Assembly: GCA_019285755.1 (NCBI GenBank)
Contig: CP079103.1
Span: forward strand, 1,302,001-1,366,000
Origin: Chitinophaga sp. E66
GTDB lineage: Bacteria; Bacteroidota; Bacteroidia; Chitinophagales; Chitinophagaceae
Reading direction: 5' to 3'
Length of the DNA: 64,000 nucleotides
Of this stretch, positions 19,161 to 29,126 are shown in pieces (positions within the stretch are counted from its first letter, which is position 1; each line of letters opens with the position of its first letter). Under the pieces are notes generated by a model. That model was not told the DNA's origin. It saw nothing but the letters and a program-made list of their open reading frames with translations, and did not search any database. The translations under genes and the position numbers were made by a program.

Positions 19161-20152
19161 ATGACGATACATCCATCTTTTGCCAAAGGCGCGGCTTTAC
19201 TCCTGATAGCCGTCATGATGTTACCTCCGGAGGTAGATGCGCAGCGCCGTGGGGCGCCCCGGCGCGGAGGGCCCAGCCATCGCGCCAGCAGCATGCGCCG
19301 GCCAACCGGCAGCAGGCGAGGCCGCAGCAACATCAGCAAAGCCGCCCTTCCAGAACCCAGCAACAAAGGCCGAACCTGAACCAGACGCAGCGCCAGCGGC
19401 CGAATCAAAACCAGGTCAACCGGCCGAATCAAAACCAGGTCCACCGGGATAACGATCGCATCGGGGCAATAACAATAACCGGCAGTTCAATAACAACAAC
19501 AACCGCCAGTTCAACGATAACCGCAGGAATGTGGACCGCAGCCGGGATAACGTCAATATCAACATCGACAACAGCAAGCATTACAATGTGCATAATAACC
19601 GTAATACGGTTGTGCGCAGGAATAATATCGCCACTTACAACCGGCCCCCGTACTACTGGGGCGGCCGTCGTTACTACGCTTATCATCCCTACGTATATCA
19701 TCCTTACCGGCCCTTTGTCTGGGGGCCTGTATGGCACCCTGGGGATTCTTCATTACAACGCTTGCCGTCACCGCGATCGTCGTGAGCGTTAATGACGCCA
19801 AATATCATTATGACCAGGGCGTATGGTATCAGCCGGCTACGAACGGGTATACCGTGGTACAGGCGCCCGTAGGCGGAACGGTTACGACCTTGCCGTCAAA
19901 TTCTCAACCAGTCGTCGTCAACAACACGACCAACTATTATTACGGCGGTGCCTATTATGAAAAGGACGGTTCGCAATACAAGGTGGTGGCGCCCCCTGCC
20001 GGCGCAGTAGTGGACAACCTGCCGGAAGGCGGAAGCGAAGTGACGGTCGGTGATCAGAAGTACGTGAAATTCGGGAAACCTATTATCAACCGGTAACGGT
20101 CGATGGAAAGAACAAATACGAAGTAGTGCAGGTGGAAGACGGTGCGAGTTAA
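19161..20152 (+). CDS. Secreted Asn/Gln-rich protein with DUF6515-like C-terminal domain (frameshifted)
   Basis: ATG 19161 gives MTIHPSFAKGAALLLIAVMM, a signal peptide. After a base restored near 19265 the reading is Gln/Asn/Arg-rich low complexity (QQHAPANRQQARPQQHQQ; NLNQTQRQRPNQNQ, with a PNQNQV repeat), then NNNNRQFNDNRRNVDRSRDN. A Tyr/Trp/Pro segment (YYWGGRRYYAYHPYVYHPYR) precedes one membrane segment (FFITTLAVTAIVVSVNDAKY). The C-terminus (YDQGVWYQPATNGYTVVQAP, VGGTVTTLPS, YEVVQVEDGAS) resembles the DUF6515 family. About 330 residues. Frameshifts near 19265, 19467, 19740 and 20085. Function unknown; likely cell-envelope. Confidence 0.7.
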
Positions 20153-20178
20153 AGATTTTCATCCTATAAGCCCTATTG

Positions 20179-20219
20179 TGGCTGGCTTCCGCAGAAGGCC
20201 AGCCATTTTTTTTTTTTTG
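20179..20219 (+). terminator. Rho-independent terminator
   Basis: TGGCTGGCTTC pairs with GAAGGCCAGCCA (one bulge) followed by an unbroken run of 12 T, 27 bp after the preceding stop. Confidence 0.85.
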
Positions 20220-20233
20220 TTTTGATGCGGGCA

Positions 20234-20266
20234 TAAAAAAGGCTGCGTTCTGGATAGAACACAGCC
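20234..20266 (-). terminator. Terminator for the minus-strand transposase-like gene
   Basis: On the minus strand GGCTGTGTTCT / AGAACGCAGCC form a stem with a four-base loop, followed by TTTTTT. It is the end signal for the gene whose stop is at 20320. Confidence 0.7.
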
Positions 20267-20319
20267 GCTCCTAAGCATACAGATTAGCAATCATCAAATG
20301 TTATTATTCGTACACAATT

Positions 20320-20616
20320 TTATGGCGTTTGAGGATTATCCTTGCCGGGCAGGGATTTGTTTTTGCCTTTGTCGAGGAGGTAATCTGCTAGCAGATTCCT
20401 TAGCCCGAGGTTTTCAGCGGTGAGGTCTTTTACCTTTTCTTCCAGTTGCCGCATCCGGTCTTCAGATTCCAGTGAAAGGAACTGCTGTTTCCAGCGGGCC
20501 AACACACTGTTGCTTAAATGATACTTCAGCAAAACAGCCTTCACGCTTGAAGCTTCCGCTTCTTCGACGATCCGCCATTTTTCGCCCAAGCTAAAAATCC
20601 TACGCTGTTTAGACAT
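20320..20616 (-). CDS. Orphan transposase OrfA-like HTH protein (98 aa)
   Basis: From ATG 20616: MSKQRRIFSLGEKWRIVEEA, VLLKYHLSNSVLARWKQQF, then a leucine-zipper-like tail MRQLEEKVKDLTAENLGLRN LLADYLL split over two heptad blocks. This is the layout of IS3/IS911-type OrfA (HTH_Tnp_1 / Transposase_8 domain plus coiled coil). No OrfB integrase (DDE) reading and no terminal inverted repeats are visible either side; downstream there is only its terminator and upstream the histidine kinase end. It may be a remnant of an insertion sequence or a domesticated DNA-binding protein. The frame is intact, which is notable in this damaged assembly. Confidence 0.7.
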   Translation of the reverse strand: MSKQRRIFSLGEKWRIVEEAEASSVKAVLLKYHLSNSVLARWKQQFLSLESEDRMRQLEEKVKDLTAENLGLRNLLADYLLDKGKNKSLPGKDNPQTP

Positions 20617-20694
20617 ATCATTACTGAAGTTTTGATAGTTACATATATGACACCGCTCTGCGGCAAACACCGCCAACTATCTGAGAATATTTTT

Positions 20695-23600
20695 TTAATC
20701 ATTTTTCATGGAAGCATCGAGGGCTGTCTTATCCGCCGCTTCGAGGCCGGATAATATAATGCGGGAACCTTTTCCGGGTGTGGAGTCAATGGATACATGG
20801 ATGCCGAGGGCGTGGCAAAAGTCTGTGATATACCGGAAGCCGTAGATGGCGCCGGTTTCGCCGTTGTGCGTCATGCTGCGGGTGCTGAGCAGCTTGCGGA
20901 CATTTGCCAGCATTACTTCCGAAAATCCTTTTCCGGTATCTGATACGACTATCGTTACGGCGCCGTTTTCTTCGGAAGCGGAAAGGCTGATGCGGCCGTC
21001 TTCCGTATTTTTGTTGGCATTATCAATGAGGTTGCGCAGGATGGTGAGTAACATGCGCCGGTGTATGTTTAGCATCAATTGGGGGTCTATATCGAAGATC
21101 AGTTCGTTGCCCCTTGCGTAGACCTGTTCATGGAAAAATGCGGCCAGCTCGTCCGTCAGTTCTTTTAAAGAGACTGGTTGCCGGGTGATGACGAATCCCG
21201 CTTCCAGCGCGCTTAGCCATAGACCGAAATCGCGTACGAACGCATAGGTGGCGGAGGCTGATTTATGAAGGTCGTCCAGTATGCCGGCCATCACTTCCGG
21301 CGAATGCCTGCCGGTGTTCCATTTGATTTTGCCGGTGATATCCGACAGGAAGCGCAGGGGCGATTGCACATCGTGTACGATGATCATGGATAATTTTTCC
21401 TGCAGGAGGGTTTTTTCTTTCAGCCGTTTTCAGATCCTTCCAGGGCATCAACGGTTTCGCTGAGCTTGAGAATGAGCTGGCGTTGCTGTAGCGTGCGGGT
21501 GCTGACTTCTTTTTCCAGTTGCTTTTTTGCCGCAGGATCAGCCGGGTGCGCAGGCGCAGGATGAACCATCCTAACGCCAGTCCCAGCAGCACGAGCGCCG
21601 CTTTGAAATACCAGGTCTCATACCACGCCGGCGCAACGGTAAAAGTAAACGTGGCGTAGGTCCGCAGCCCGCCGAACCCCGATGTTTTGCGGGCTTCCAG
21701 GCGATAGGATCCTTTATCCAGGTAGTTATACCGGATAATGCCGTCGGGCGGAACGGGCAACCATTTTTCTTCCACTCCCGGACAGGCGGTATTCCAGGTA
21801 ATTATTGAGCGGGTTGCCCCAATGGGGCGAGGAAATGGCAAGGCTGAGGTGGTCGCCGGGACTGTCCAGCACCAATCTGCCCGATTCGGGAACGATGGTG
21901 TCGTGCCTGTAAGCAGTTATCCGGATAGGATAATTCGAGAAATGCGGCTGTACCTCATCCGGGTGAAACCGGACGATTCCTTCCATGGAGGCGAAAACAA
22001 ACCTCCCATCGTCTAACCTTGCCGCTACTGCGTTGCCGCCGCCGTTGAATTCGTTGGTACGGAATCCGTCCTGACGATCGTAGAAGTAATAAGCAATGTA
22101 ATTGGTTTTCCCTTCTGCGAAGGCCACCATATCTTCGGCCTTCGCCTGCAGGAGCCCCTTGTTGGTGGAGATCCAGCAATGCCCGTGCGCATCAAACAGG
22201 AGATCGTGGCTGTGGGTCAGGTAGCCGTGCACGTCGGGCGGCATGGCTACGAGGCGTCCGTTGTGGTAAAGGTAGCAGCCTTTGCCGTAAGTGGTAAGCC
22301 ACAACGCGCCTCCAGGGCCCCGATGCACGCTGCGGATGGCCAACTGGCCCGTTCCGGCAACGGTATCCACTTTTCCGGTGCGGATATTGACCTGTGCCAT
22401 ACCCCGGTTGCCGGCTACCCAAAATGCATCCGGTCCGGCTTGCTCGATATCGGTGACGGGGAAATTCCGGAACGGCGGCGCCACCGTCAGATAAGAGATA
22501 GTGTCGCCATCGACGTGGGCAAGGAATTTATCTTTTACGCCCAGCCAGATTTCGCCGGCAGGAGTCTCAATCATGGAGCCTACCGCAAAGTATCGCCTTT
22601 AATAAACCTTATTTTTTTACCTGTATGGTCGAACTGGACGAGCCCGCTCTGCCGCTGGCTGAGCCAATGATTCAGCCAGTATTCGTTTTTGGAGGTGCGG
22701 AGCGCCACATAAGGGGAGTAGCCCTGCAGCGATGATTGCCGGGTGTCCGTTAAAATGCCTTTAGGTGTGAAAACGCCGTCTAGGAATGGGGCCAGGGCAT
22801 AGAAGTTATTGACGTCCGGATCTGTATACCGGATTGTGGAGAACTGCCTTGGCGTGAAAAGGTAAAGACCGCTGGTTTGCGTGCCGACGATGATCATCCT
22901 GTTAACCGCGGAGAAATGGATGAGATTGACGGAGCTGATGACCTCTACGTTCAGCACCGGCCGGGCATGCATGGCGCCCTCTTCCGTTGTGCACTGATAA
23001 ATATAATCGCCCCATCGGAGGTAAAGATTGCCATTATCAGTCAATAACCCGTGCTGCCTGGCGGAAATGTCGCTTACCGCGGGTAACCCGGCGATCCGGA
23101 GTTTCCTGGCTTTTGTGAGTCCTGTATCGGCCAGGATGATCTCGTTTTGATCATTTATGAAGTAAACGGAGTCCCCGAGGACCGCTGCGGTCGTTTTGGC
23201 CGACCATTCAATTTTTAGTGCATGTGGTACCGCCCAGGCGGGAAGTAGGCCGATGTCCGCCTTCTTCCGGCAACTGTCATAAATCCGCCATGCGGGAACG
23301 ATGGTGCGGGCCAGCAGCTGATGCGTGTCCTCTGGAGAAGTGACGGCGGGGACGGGGGAAGAAGATCATTGATACGATAGATCCCTTTCCCGCTGCCGGC
23401 AAGGACCTGCCCTGGCTGTTGCAATATACCCCGGTAAACCTCACCGGCTGGGCGGCGGTTAAAACGGGTGGCAGGGGCTGAAAATGCTGCCCGTCGAACC
23501 GTACCAGGCCAGACTCCGTTACGATCCACATAAATCCGTCCGTCCCTATTGCTACGCTTTTAATGCTGTTTTGAGGAGGCCCGACTGGGTATCGTAATGG

Positions 23601-23697
23601 CGGATGGTATAAGAAGGCTCCCCGCAATAGCGATTACAGGGTGGTGGAGATTTACAATAATTAATAGTGCCGCAGTCAATAAATGGGGCCAGGACAT
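20695..23697 (-). CDS. Two-component-propeller sensor histidine kinase (frameshifted)
   Basis: About 1000 residues. ATG 23697 starts a hydrophobic signal (SWPHLLTAALLIIVNLHHP). The sensor has two-component-regulator propeller repeats (NSIKSVAIGTDGFMWIVTES, GLVRFDGQHF; ETPAGEIWLGVKDKFLAHVD; ALWLTTYGKGCYLYHNGRLV; GHCWISTNKGLLQAKAEDMV), then a Y_Y_Y-like segment (YNYLDKGSYRLEARKTSGFG), one membrane helix (YFKAALVLLGLALGWFILRL), a coiled coil, an H-box around VHDVQSPLRFLSDITGKI and a HATPase (NLIDNANKNTEDG N-box; VSDTGKGFSE G1; GKGSRIILSG G2). Six or more frameshifts. It is divergent from the NarL-type regulator at 24013, its probable partner. Such sensors usually detect oligosaccharides; ligand unknown. 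Confidence 0.85.
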
Positions 23698-24012
23698 ATC
23701 CAGACGTTTATTCAATTGTTTTTTACATAAATGTGCGGTCGGCTTGTTAATGCCGACTGATGACTGCTCGATTTGTTTGGAGCTACTTAGGGGTTAACAG
23801 GCCGGATTCATATAAGGTTCATTTTGTTAAGTTTTTTCCGATATTATTTAAACATTTTCTGTTATCGGCTGTTTGAGACTATAAAGGGATGTAATTGTTA
23901 ATGGAAATCCACGATTATGCTGTGCTATTAGTGATGATAGATTGAATTATCAGATGATGACAGCAGTTTAGCATTTTAATGACCCTATTATTGGCACCAA
24001 AACCCTCGTTCC
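23698..24012. other. AT-rich divergent intergenic region
   Basis: This 315-bp gap between the divergent kinase and regulator genes is clearly more AT-rich than its surroundings. It contains a small hairpin GTCGGC-TTGTTAAT-GCCGAC around 23742-23761. I find no protein-coding reading and no unambiguous -33/-7 pair. Confidence 0.5.
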
Positions 24013-24645
24013 ATGCATAGATTTTTACTTGCGGACGACCATGCTATTGTGCGGCGCGGCATACGGCTCATCATTGAAGACAACTTCACAAGTCCCGCCC
24101 TGGATGAGGCTGAGAACGGCGGACAATTAATCGACCAGATCAAAGCGCATCCTTACAACGTAGTATTGCTCGACATCGAAATGCCGGACAATGATCTCTC
24201 TACCCTTATTCCCTGGATCAAATTAATGCAACCCAATTGTGAAGTGCTGGTGCTGACCGGGCAGCCGGAGAACGTATTCGGTCTCCGCTGCATGCGACTG
24301 GGCGCCGCGGCCTTCCTCACGAAAGACGCCCCGGAGAAAGATATCGTGAATGCTTTGCAAAGCCTGCTGCTAGGGAAGAAGTTCGTGACCTCGAGTATGG
24401 CGGATATCCTTACGGAAGCGGAGAGCGGCGTGGCGCCGATAGAAACCTTGTCGGACCGCGAAATGCAGATCGCATTAATGCTTGAGAAGGGGATCGGTCT
24501 GCCGGAGATTTGCCGGCAATTGCATATTCAATATTCAACCGTCAATACCTACAAAAGGCGCATATATGAAAAGCTCAATGTGGGAGATTTGCTGTCTTTA
24601 TCGAAGCTCCTGCATGCCTATGGTATAGGGGAGAAGAAGAATTAA
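24013..24645 (+). CDS. NarL/FixJ-family response regulator
   Basis: Intact 210-residue protein. The receiver domain has the acidic pair DD at residues 8-9 (LLADDHAIVRRG), the phosphoacceptor D54 in VVLLDIEMPDND and Lys104 in AAFLTKDAPEKD. The C-terminal LuxR-type helix-turn-helix reads LSDREMQIALMLEKGIGLPE and ICRQLHIQYSTVNTYKRRIY. Paired by position with the divergent propeller histidine kinase; it should bind DNA when phosphorylated. Its stop is followed at once by a 15-bp-arm palindrome shared with the convergent sigma-factor gene. Confidence 0.92.
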   Translation: MHRFLLADDHAIVRRGIRLIIEDNFTSPALDEAENGGQLIDQIKAHPYNVVLLDIEMPDNDLSTLIPWIKLMQPNCEVLVLTGQPENVFGLRCMRLGAAAFLTKDAPEKDIVNALQSLLLGKKFVTSSMADILTEAESGVAPIETLSDREMQIALMLEKGIGLPEICRQLHIQYSTVNTYKRRIYEKLNVGDLLSLSKLLHAYGIGEKKN

Positions 24646-24646
24646 G

Positions 24647-24680
24647 CCTTTCGGCACACTAGCGGTAGTGTGCCGAAAGG
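24647..24680. terminator. Perfect 15-bp-arm palindrome between convergent genes
   Basis: CCTTTCGGCACACTA - GCGG - TAGTGTGCCGAAAGG is an exact inverted repeat. It starts 2 bp after the regulator stop and contains the stop codon of the convergent sigma-factor gene. No T tract follows on the plus strand, so it may act as a bidirectional RNA stem or mRNA-end stabiliser rather than a classic terminator. Confidence 0.7.
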
Positions 24681-25225
24681 TAGCCACGTACCTGTGTACG
24701 GGCTTTCCTGAGTTGTTTTTCCACGGTAGCCACAGGCCGCGAAAGCGCCCGGGATATCTCAGGTACCGTCATGTCCATGCCGTAGGTTAACTGGAAGACT
24801 TCCCGGTATCTTTCGGGTAGTTCCTTCATTCCGACTTCCATTTTTTCATGCAGGTCATTCAGGTACACGCGCCCTATAATGCTTTGCACGTTCAGGTAAT
24901 CTTCGACGGGCTTTTGTTGGATGTGCCTGCGGTAATTGCGGTTGTCGCGCAGGAAATTTATCGCCCGGTTCTTCAGCGCTCTTTTCAGGTACGCAGGCAG
25001 CGAAGTCTCGCTCTTTAAGTACAAACCTTTCTGCCAAAGGGCGATAATCAGATTTTGTACCATTTCTTTCGCGTCTTCGCGATACGGCAAGATCGTATAG
25101 GCATACTCCACGAGCGTGTGCCAATAGCGGTCGTACAGCATCTTGAATCCGGACGGGTCTTTGGAATTGATGAGGTGGAGTAGCTGTCCCGAAGCATGGG
25201 AAGGGTTTTCTTTTTCGGTGTACAT
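24659..25225 (-). CDS. ECF RNA polymerase sigma factor
   Basis: Intact 188-residue sigma-70 family protein of the Bacteroidota ECF type. Region 2 reads FKMLYDRYWHTLVEYAYTIL, YREDAKEMVQNLIIALWQKG and LPAYLKRALKNRAINFLRDN; region 4 reads LPERYREVFQLTYGMDMTVP and EISRALSRPVATVEKQLRKA. No anti-sigma factor gene lies next to it: the upstream neighbour at 25665 is a sulfatase in the opposite direction. It is therefore orphaned with respect to FecR-type partners. Start ATG 25225 is the first Met of the frame. Confidence 0.92.
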   Translation of the reverse strand: MYTEKENPSHASGQLLHLINSKDPSGFKMLYDRYWHTLVEYAYTILPYREDAKEMVQNLIIALWQKGLYLKSETSLPAYLKRALKNRAINFLRDNRNYRRHIQQKPVEDYLNVQSIIGRVYLNDLHEKMEVGMKELPERYREVFQLTYGMDMTVPEISRALSRPVATVEKQLRKARTQVRGYLSAHYR

Positions 25226-25664
25226 GGTTTTTACTTTTGGATGATGGGCCGCATTTCGACCGGCTCCGAATCTGTGAACTTTGTGTTATGCAACTTTTAG
25301 CTTGTGTAGCTAAGTTTGTAGCGAATGTAGCCTGATTGAAAGCTTTTACCTGTAACACATTTAATGGTTTGTTTGTCGTAATCTGCTACACGAAAGACCG
25401 CAAATGGTGACGTCAACGATAAAGTTTACCGCCTTTTCAACAAAACTCTGCGGATGTTGTTGTAATTCCATAGGGGCGGATCGAGGCCCTGTTCTATTCT
25501 CACACCTAAGCATCCTCTCAATCATCAGATTTTTTTATTATCGAAGCGGTTTCGCGACCGTTTTGAGCATACTTTCTAAGCAATTACAGTCCAGGCATCG
25601 TCAACGTTTGGTTCCGGTTTTACCGGTACACGGGTATGATTTTTCATCACTAAAAATCAATGTT
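25226..25664. other. Intergenic region between divergent sigma factor and sulfatase genes
   Basis: No coding reading I can support in these 439 bp. TGTAGC occurs three times in 27 bp (25305-25331), a possible factor-binding cluster upstream of the sigma gene. A near-consensus -7 box on the minus strand (TACATTCG) overlaps this cluster. Confidence 0.35.
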
Positions 25665-27283
25665 ATGACAAGAACAAAGACCCTTGCCTGGCTATTTGTA
25701 ATAGGCGGTTTGTATCTGGCGCAAGAGGCGAAGGCATTTCAGAAGAAGCCTCATCCCCAGAAGCCCAATATCGTTATGATCATCTCCGATGACACGGGTT
25801 GGGGAGATCTGGGGGTATATGGCGGCGGCCCCGGCCGTGGGATGCCCACGCCCAACCTGGACAAGCTGGCGAACGAAGGCATGCAGTTCTGGAATTTTTA
25901 CGGGCAACCCAGTTGCACCCCGGGAAGGGCGGCCATGATAACCGGCCGCATTCCTAACCGGAGTGGCATGACCACCGTGGCTTTCCAGGGCAGGGCGGCG
26001 GCCTGCCGGCGCCGGAATGGACGCTGGCTTCCGTGTTGAAACAAGCCAACTACAAAACGTATTTCTCCGGCAAATGGCATTTAGGCGAAGCGGACTACGC
26101 CATGCCCATCGCACATGGATTCGACAAGATGCAGAACGTGGTACTTTATCATCTGAATGCATATACTTACGCATTCCAGTCGTGGAACCCGGAAATGACT
26201 CCCGAGATGCTGGCGTTTTTCCAGAAAGCGACAACCGGTATTCTGGAGGGAGAAGCCGGAGGTAAGGCAAGAGAAACCAGTAAAGTGACCGAGCAAAACA
26301 TTGCGGAACTGGATATGATGATGACGGAGAACGTGCTGAAGCAAATGGAAGAATATCAGAAAGCTGGCGGCCCCTTCTTCATGTGTATAAACTTCGCCAA
26401 GAATCACCAGCCCAACTTGCCGTCCAGCCAATTCAAAGGCAAATCTCCTGCGAAAAGCAAGTATGCGGATTGCGTAATGGAGATGGACTACAATGTTGGC
26501 CGCATCATGGACAAGATCCGGTCGCTTGGGATCAGCGAAAACACATTCGTATTCTATACGGTGGATAATGGCGCCTGGCAGGATGTTCATCCTGACGCCG
26601 GGTATACGCCCTTCCGCGGATCCAAAGGTACCGACCGTGAAGGCGGTAGCCGCGTGCCCGCCATCGCATGGTGGCCCGGACAGATACAGCCCGGCAGTAA
26701 AGACCATAATATAGTAGGCGGACTCGATCTCATGGCTACCTTCGCCGGCCTCGCCGGTATTACGCTGCCTACCAAAGACAGGGACGGCAAACCGATGATC
26801 TTCGATAGCTACGACATGGCGAATGTACTGTTCAACGAAGGCGCACCGCTGCGCGACCGCTGGTTCTATTTCACGGAATCTGAGCTCTCCCCGGCGCCGC
26901 CGGTGGGCCGTTGGAAAGCCGTCTACAACACCCGTGGAGATAACGGCGCGTTGGCCGGCAGCGATATGCCAGGGCAACAACTCGGCTGGAGAGGCAGCGA
27001 ATCCTATATCGCCACTGTTCCCGCTGTATATGATATCTGGCAGGATCCCCAGGAAAGATATGACCTGTTCATGAACAGTTTCACGGAAAAAACCTGGACG
27101 ATGCCCATCTTCAATAAAGCCTTGCAGGACCTGATGCAAACCTACATCCAGTATCCGCCACGCCCATTACAAAGCGAGACTTATACCGGCCCCATGGAGA
27201 TCAATAAATTCCGCACCATCCAGGAAGCAAAGAAATTGCTGGAAAGCAAAGGGATCAAATTACCCGAAGAAGTGAAGAAATAA
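25665..27283 (+). CDS. Arylsulfatase, secreted (one frameshift)
   Basis: ATG 25665: MTRTKTLAWLFVIGGLYLAQ, signal peptide. PNIVMIISDDTGWGDLGVYG gives the metal-binding Asp pair; the active-site signature CTPGRAAMITGR has Cys84 as the residue converted to formylglycine. Further landmarks: YFSGKWHLGE, YDxx-type end DCVMEMDYNVGRIMDKIRS, FYTVDNGAWQD and FRGSKGTDREGGSRVPAIAW. About 540 residues. One frameshift near 25995. Hydrolyses a sulfate ester, probably in the periplasm; the physiological substrate is unknown. First gene of an apparent three-gene operon with a beta-barrel (47 bp gap) and an OprO/P-like porin (8 bp gap). Confidence 0.9.
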
Positions 27284-27329
27284 ACCTGTGCCGGGCCTGC
27301 GCGCCCGGCACTCCTTTCCTTCAGATAAG

Positions 27330-27893
27330 ATGAAGAATATGTGCAAACTATATTCAATGATTGCCATATGCGGTATCACGGTGTTTTTCGCCGGAAGCCT
27401 CCGCGCACAAGAACGGGAGCCTTTCACCCGATCGCACCAGCTCGGCGTCAACATCGGGCATGAATATTCTTTTAGCGGCATCGGGGAAGACGGGGAACGG
27501 GAACTAGTGATCCTGCCTTACTGGGGACTGGATTACAATTATCACTTTTCCGAAAAGTTCAGCCTCGGCGTGCATGTCGATTTTATAACCGAAACTTTCA
27601 AGGTAGAGAAGAGGTATGGCGAAGATGACGACGTGTCGGAACGAACGCGCCCTGTTGCGCCGGCGCTCATGGGCATGTATAAACCATCGGAACGGTGGGA
27701 GATAGGGCTTGGCATGGGCGGAGAGTTCGCCAAAGAAGAGAACTTCTGGCTCAACAGGCTGGCGGTCGAATACGGCGTGCCCATCCGCAAAGGTTGGGAA
27801 GTGTTCGGCGTTTTCCAATATGATATCCGGTGGAGCGCTTATGACACCTGGACGCTGGGACTGGGCATCTCAAAATCTTTCGGCAAAAAATAG
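27330..27893 (+). CDS. Outer-membrane beta-barrel protein
   Basis: Intact 187-residue protein starting MKNMCKLYSMIAICGITVFF with signal cleavage after SLRAQ. The mature part alternates polar and aromatic residues in strands (HQLGVNIGHEYSFSGIGEDG, LPYWGLDYNYHFSEKFSLGV, WEIGLGMGGEFAKEENFWLN, WSAYDTWTLGLGISKSFGKK), typical of a small 8-stranded barrel. Family not recognised. It lies between the sulfatase and porin genes in the same direction, so it is probably co-expressed. ATG 27330 chosen because it begins the signal peptide. Confidence 0.75.
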   Translation: MKNMCKLYSMIAICGITVFFAGSLRAQEREPFTRSHQLGVNIGHEYSFSGIGEDGERELVILPYWGLDYNYHFSEKFSLGVHVDFITETFKVEKRYGEDDDVSERTRPVAPALMGMYKPSERWEIGLGMGGEFAKEENFWLNRLAVEYGVPIRKGWEVFGVFQYDIRWSAYDTWTLGLGISKSFGKK

Positions 27894-27901
27894 TGTATTA
27901 G

Positions 27902-29126
27902 ATGAAACGCTCGTTAAAGATTAGATGGAGGGCAACAATGATCGCGATATGCATCGCCTTAATAAGTGTATCGGTGCGCGCACAGGAAACAGAGGAACCG
28001 AAAGACAGCGCCCGCACTCCCTTATTCCACTATGGGAAGAAAGGCATGGAGTTCCGTACCCGCGACGACCGCTTTATGCTCCAGGTGCAAAGCCGCCTGC
28101 AATTCCGCTTCTCCACGCCGGAAGACCAGGATCCTGTAACATTCGACGACTTTACCGGCGATCACAAAACGACTTTCGCCATCAACCGGGCAAGATTGAA
28201 AGTAGGCGGGCACGCATTCAAGCCCTGGCTCAAATATTACTGGGAATACGAGCTCAGCCAATCCAACCTGCTGAACTTTACCATTTCGATGGAGAAATGG
28301 GAGTGGCTCCGCTTCCAGGTAGGGCAATGGAAAGTGGAATACACGCGGGAAAGAAGGATCAGTTCGGGCGAACAACAGATGGTAGACCGTTCCGTGATCA
28401 ACCGCGAGTTTACGGTAGACCGGCAGCAGGGCGTGGAGGTTTCCGGTAGGTTGAAGGGAGAGGTGTAGCGGATTTTAATTACTGGCTGGCCGTGGCCACA
28501 GGCACCGGCAGGGGCAGCAGGCTGAATGATGACAACCATCTGATGTACTTCGGCCGCCTGCAATGGAATTTTACGGGCAGATACCTGGACTTCGAAGGCA
28601 GCGACCTGGAACGGCACGAAGAGCCCGCGGGCGTGCTCGCGATCTCCGGGGTCACGAACCGGAGCCCTTATACCCGGTTCTCCAGGCCGGCGGCGGCTCC
28701 CTGGTAGGCTATGAAGACGGCGCCCCGGGGCAGTATCGCGTCAACCAGGCAAATATCGAGACGGCTTTCCAGTACAAAGGATTCAGCTGGCAATCAGAAT
28801 TCCACTGGAAGCAAATCGTCGACAAACTGAACGGAGATGCCACAGATGATCTCCACGGATATTATATCCAGGCGGGATACTTTCTCCACAGCGCCATTCA
28901 CTGGTGGCCTGAACCCCTGGAACTGGCGGTGCGCAACGCCGGCTATATGCCTAACCGGGAGGCCGACCAGACAAAGAAGCGGGAGACGTCCATGGCCGCC
29001 AACTGGTTCTTCAACGGGCATAAAAATAAGCTCACCGCTGAAGTGAGCTATTTTAACTACGACAAAGCAGGTGATATTCCCGCCAGTCAAACGCGTTTCC
29101 GCCTCCAGTGGGATATATCCCTATAA
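27902..29126 (+). CDS. Phosphate-selective porin O/P family protein (frameshifted)
   Basis: Signal peptide IRWRATMIAICIALISVSVR then AQET. Porin O/P features: FHYGKKGMEFRTRDDRFMLQ, VQSRLQFRFST, INRARLKVGGHAFKPWLKYY, WEYELSQSNLLNFTISMEKW, LRFQVGQWKVEYTRERRISS and REFTVDRQQGVEVSG, then C-terminal strands ending ASQTRFRLQWDISL with an aromatic/hydrophobic final strand. About 408 residues. Frameshifts near 28460 and 28680. The neighbouring sulfatase suggests it may pass sulfate or sulfated/anionic substrates rather than only phosphate (inference). Confidence 0.85.
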
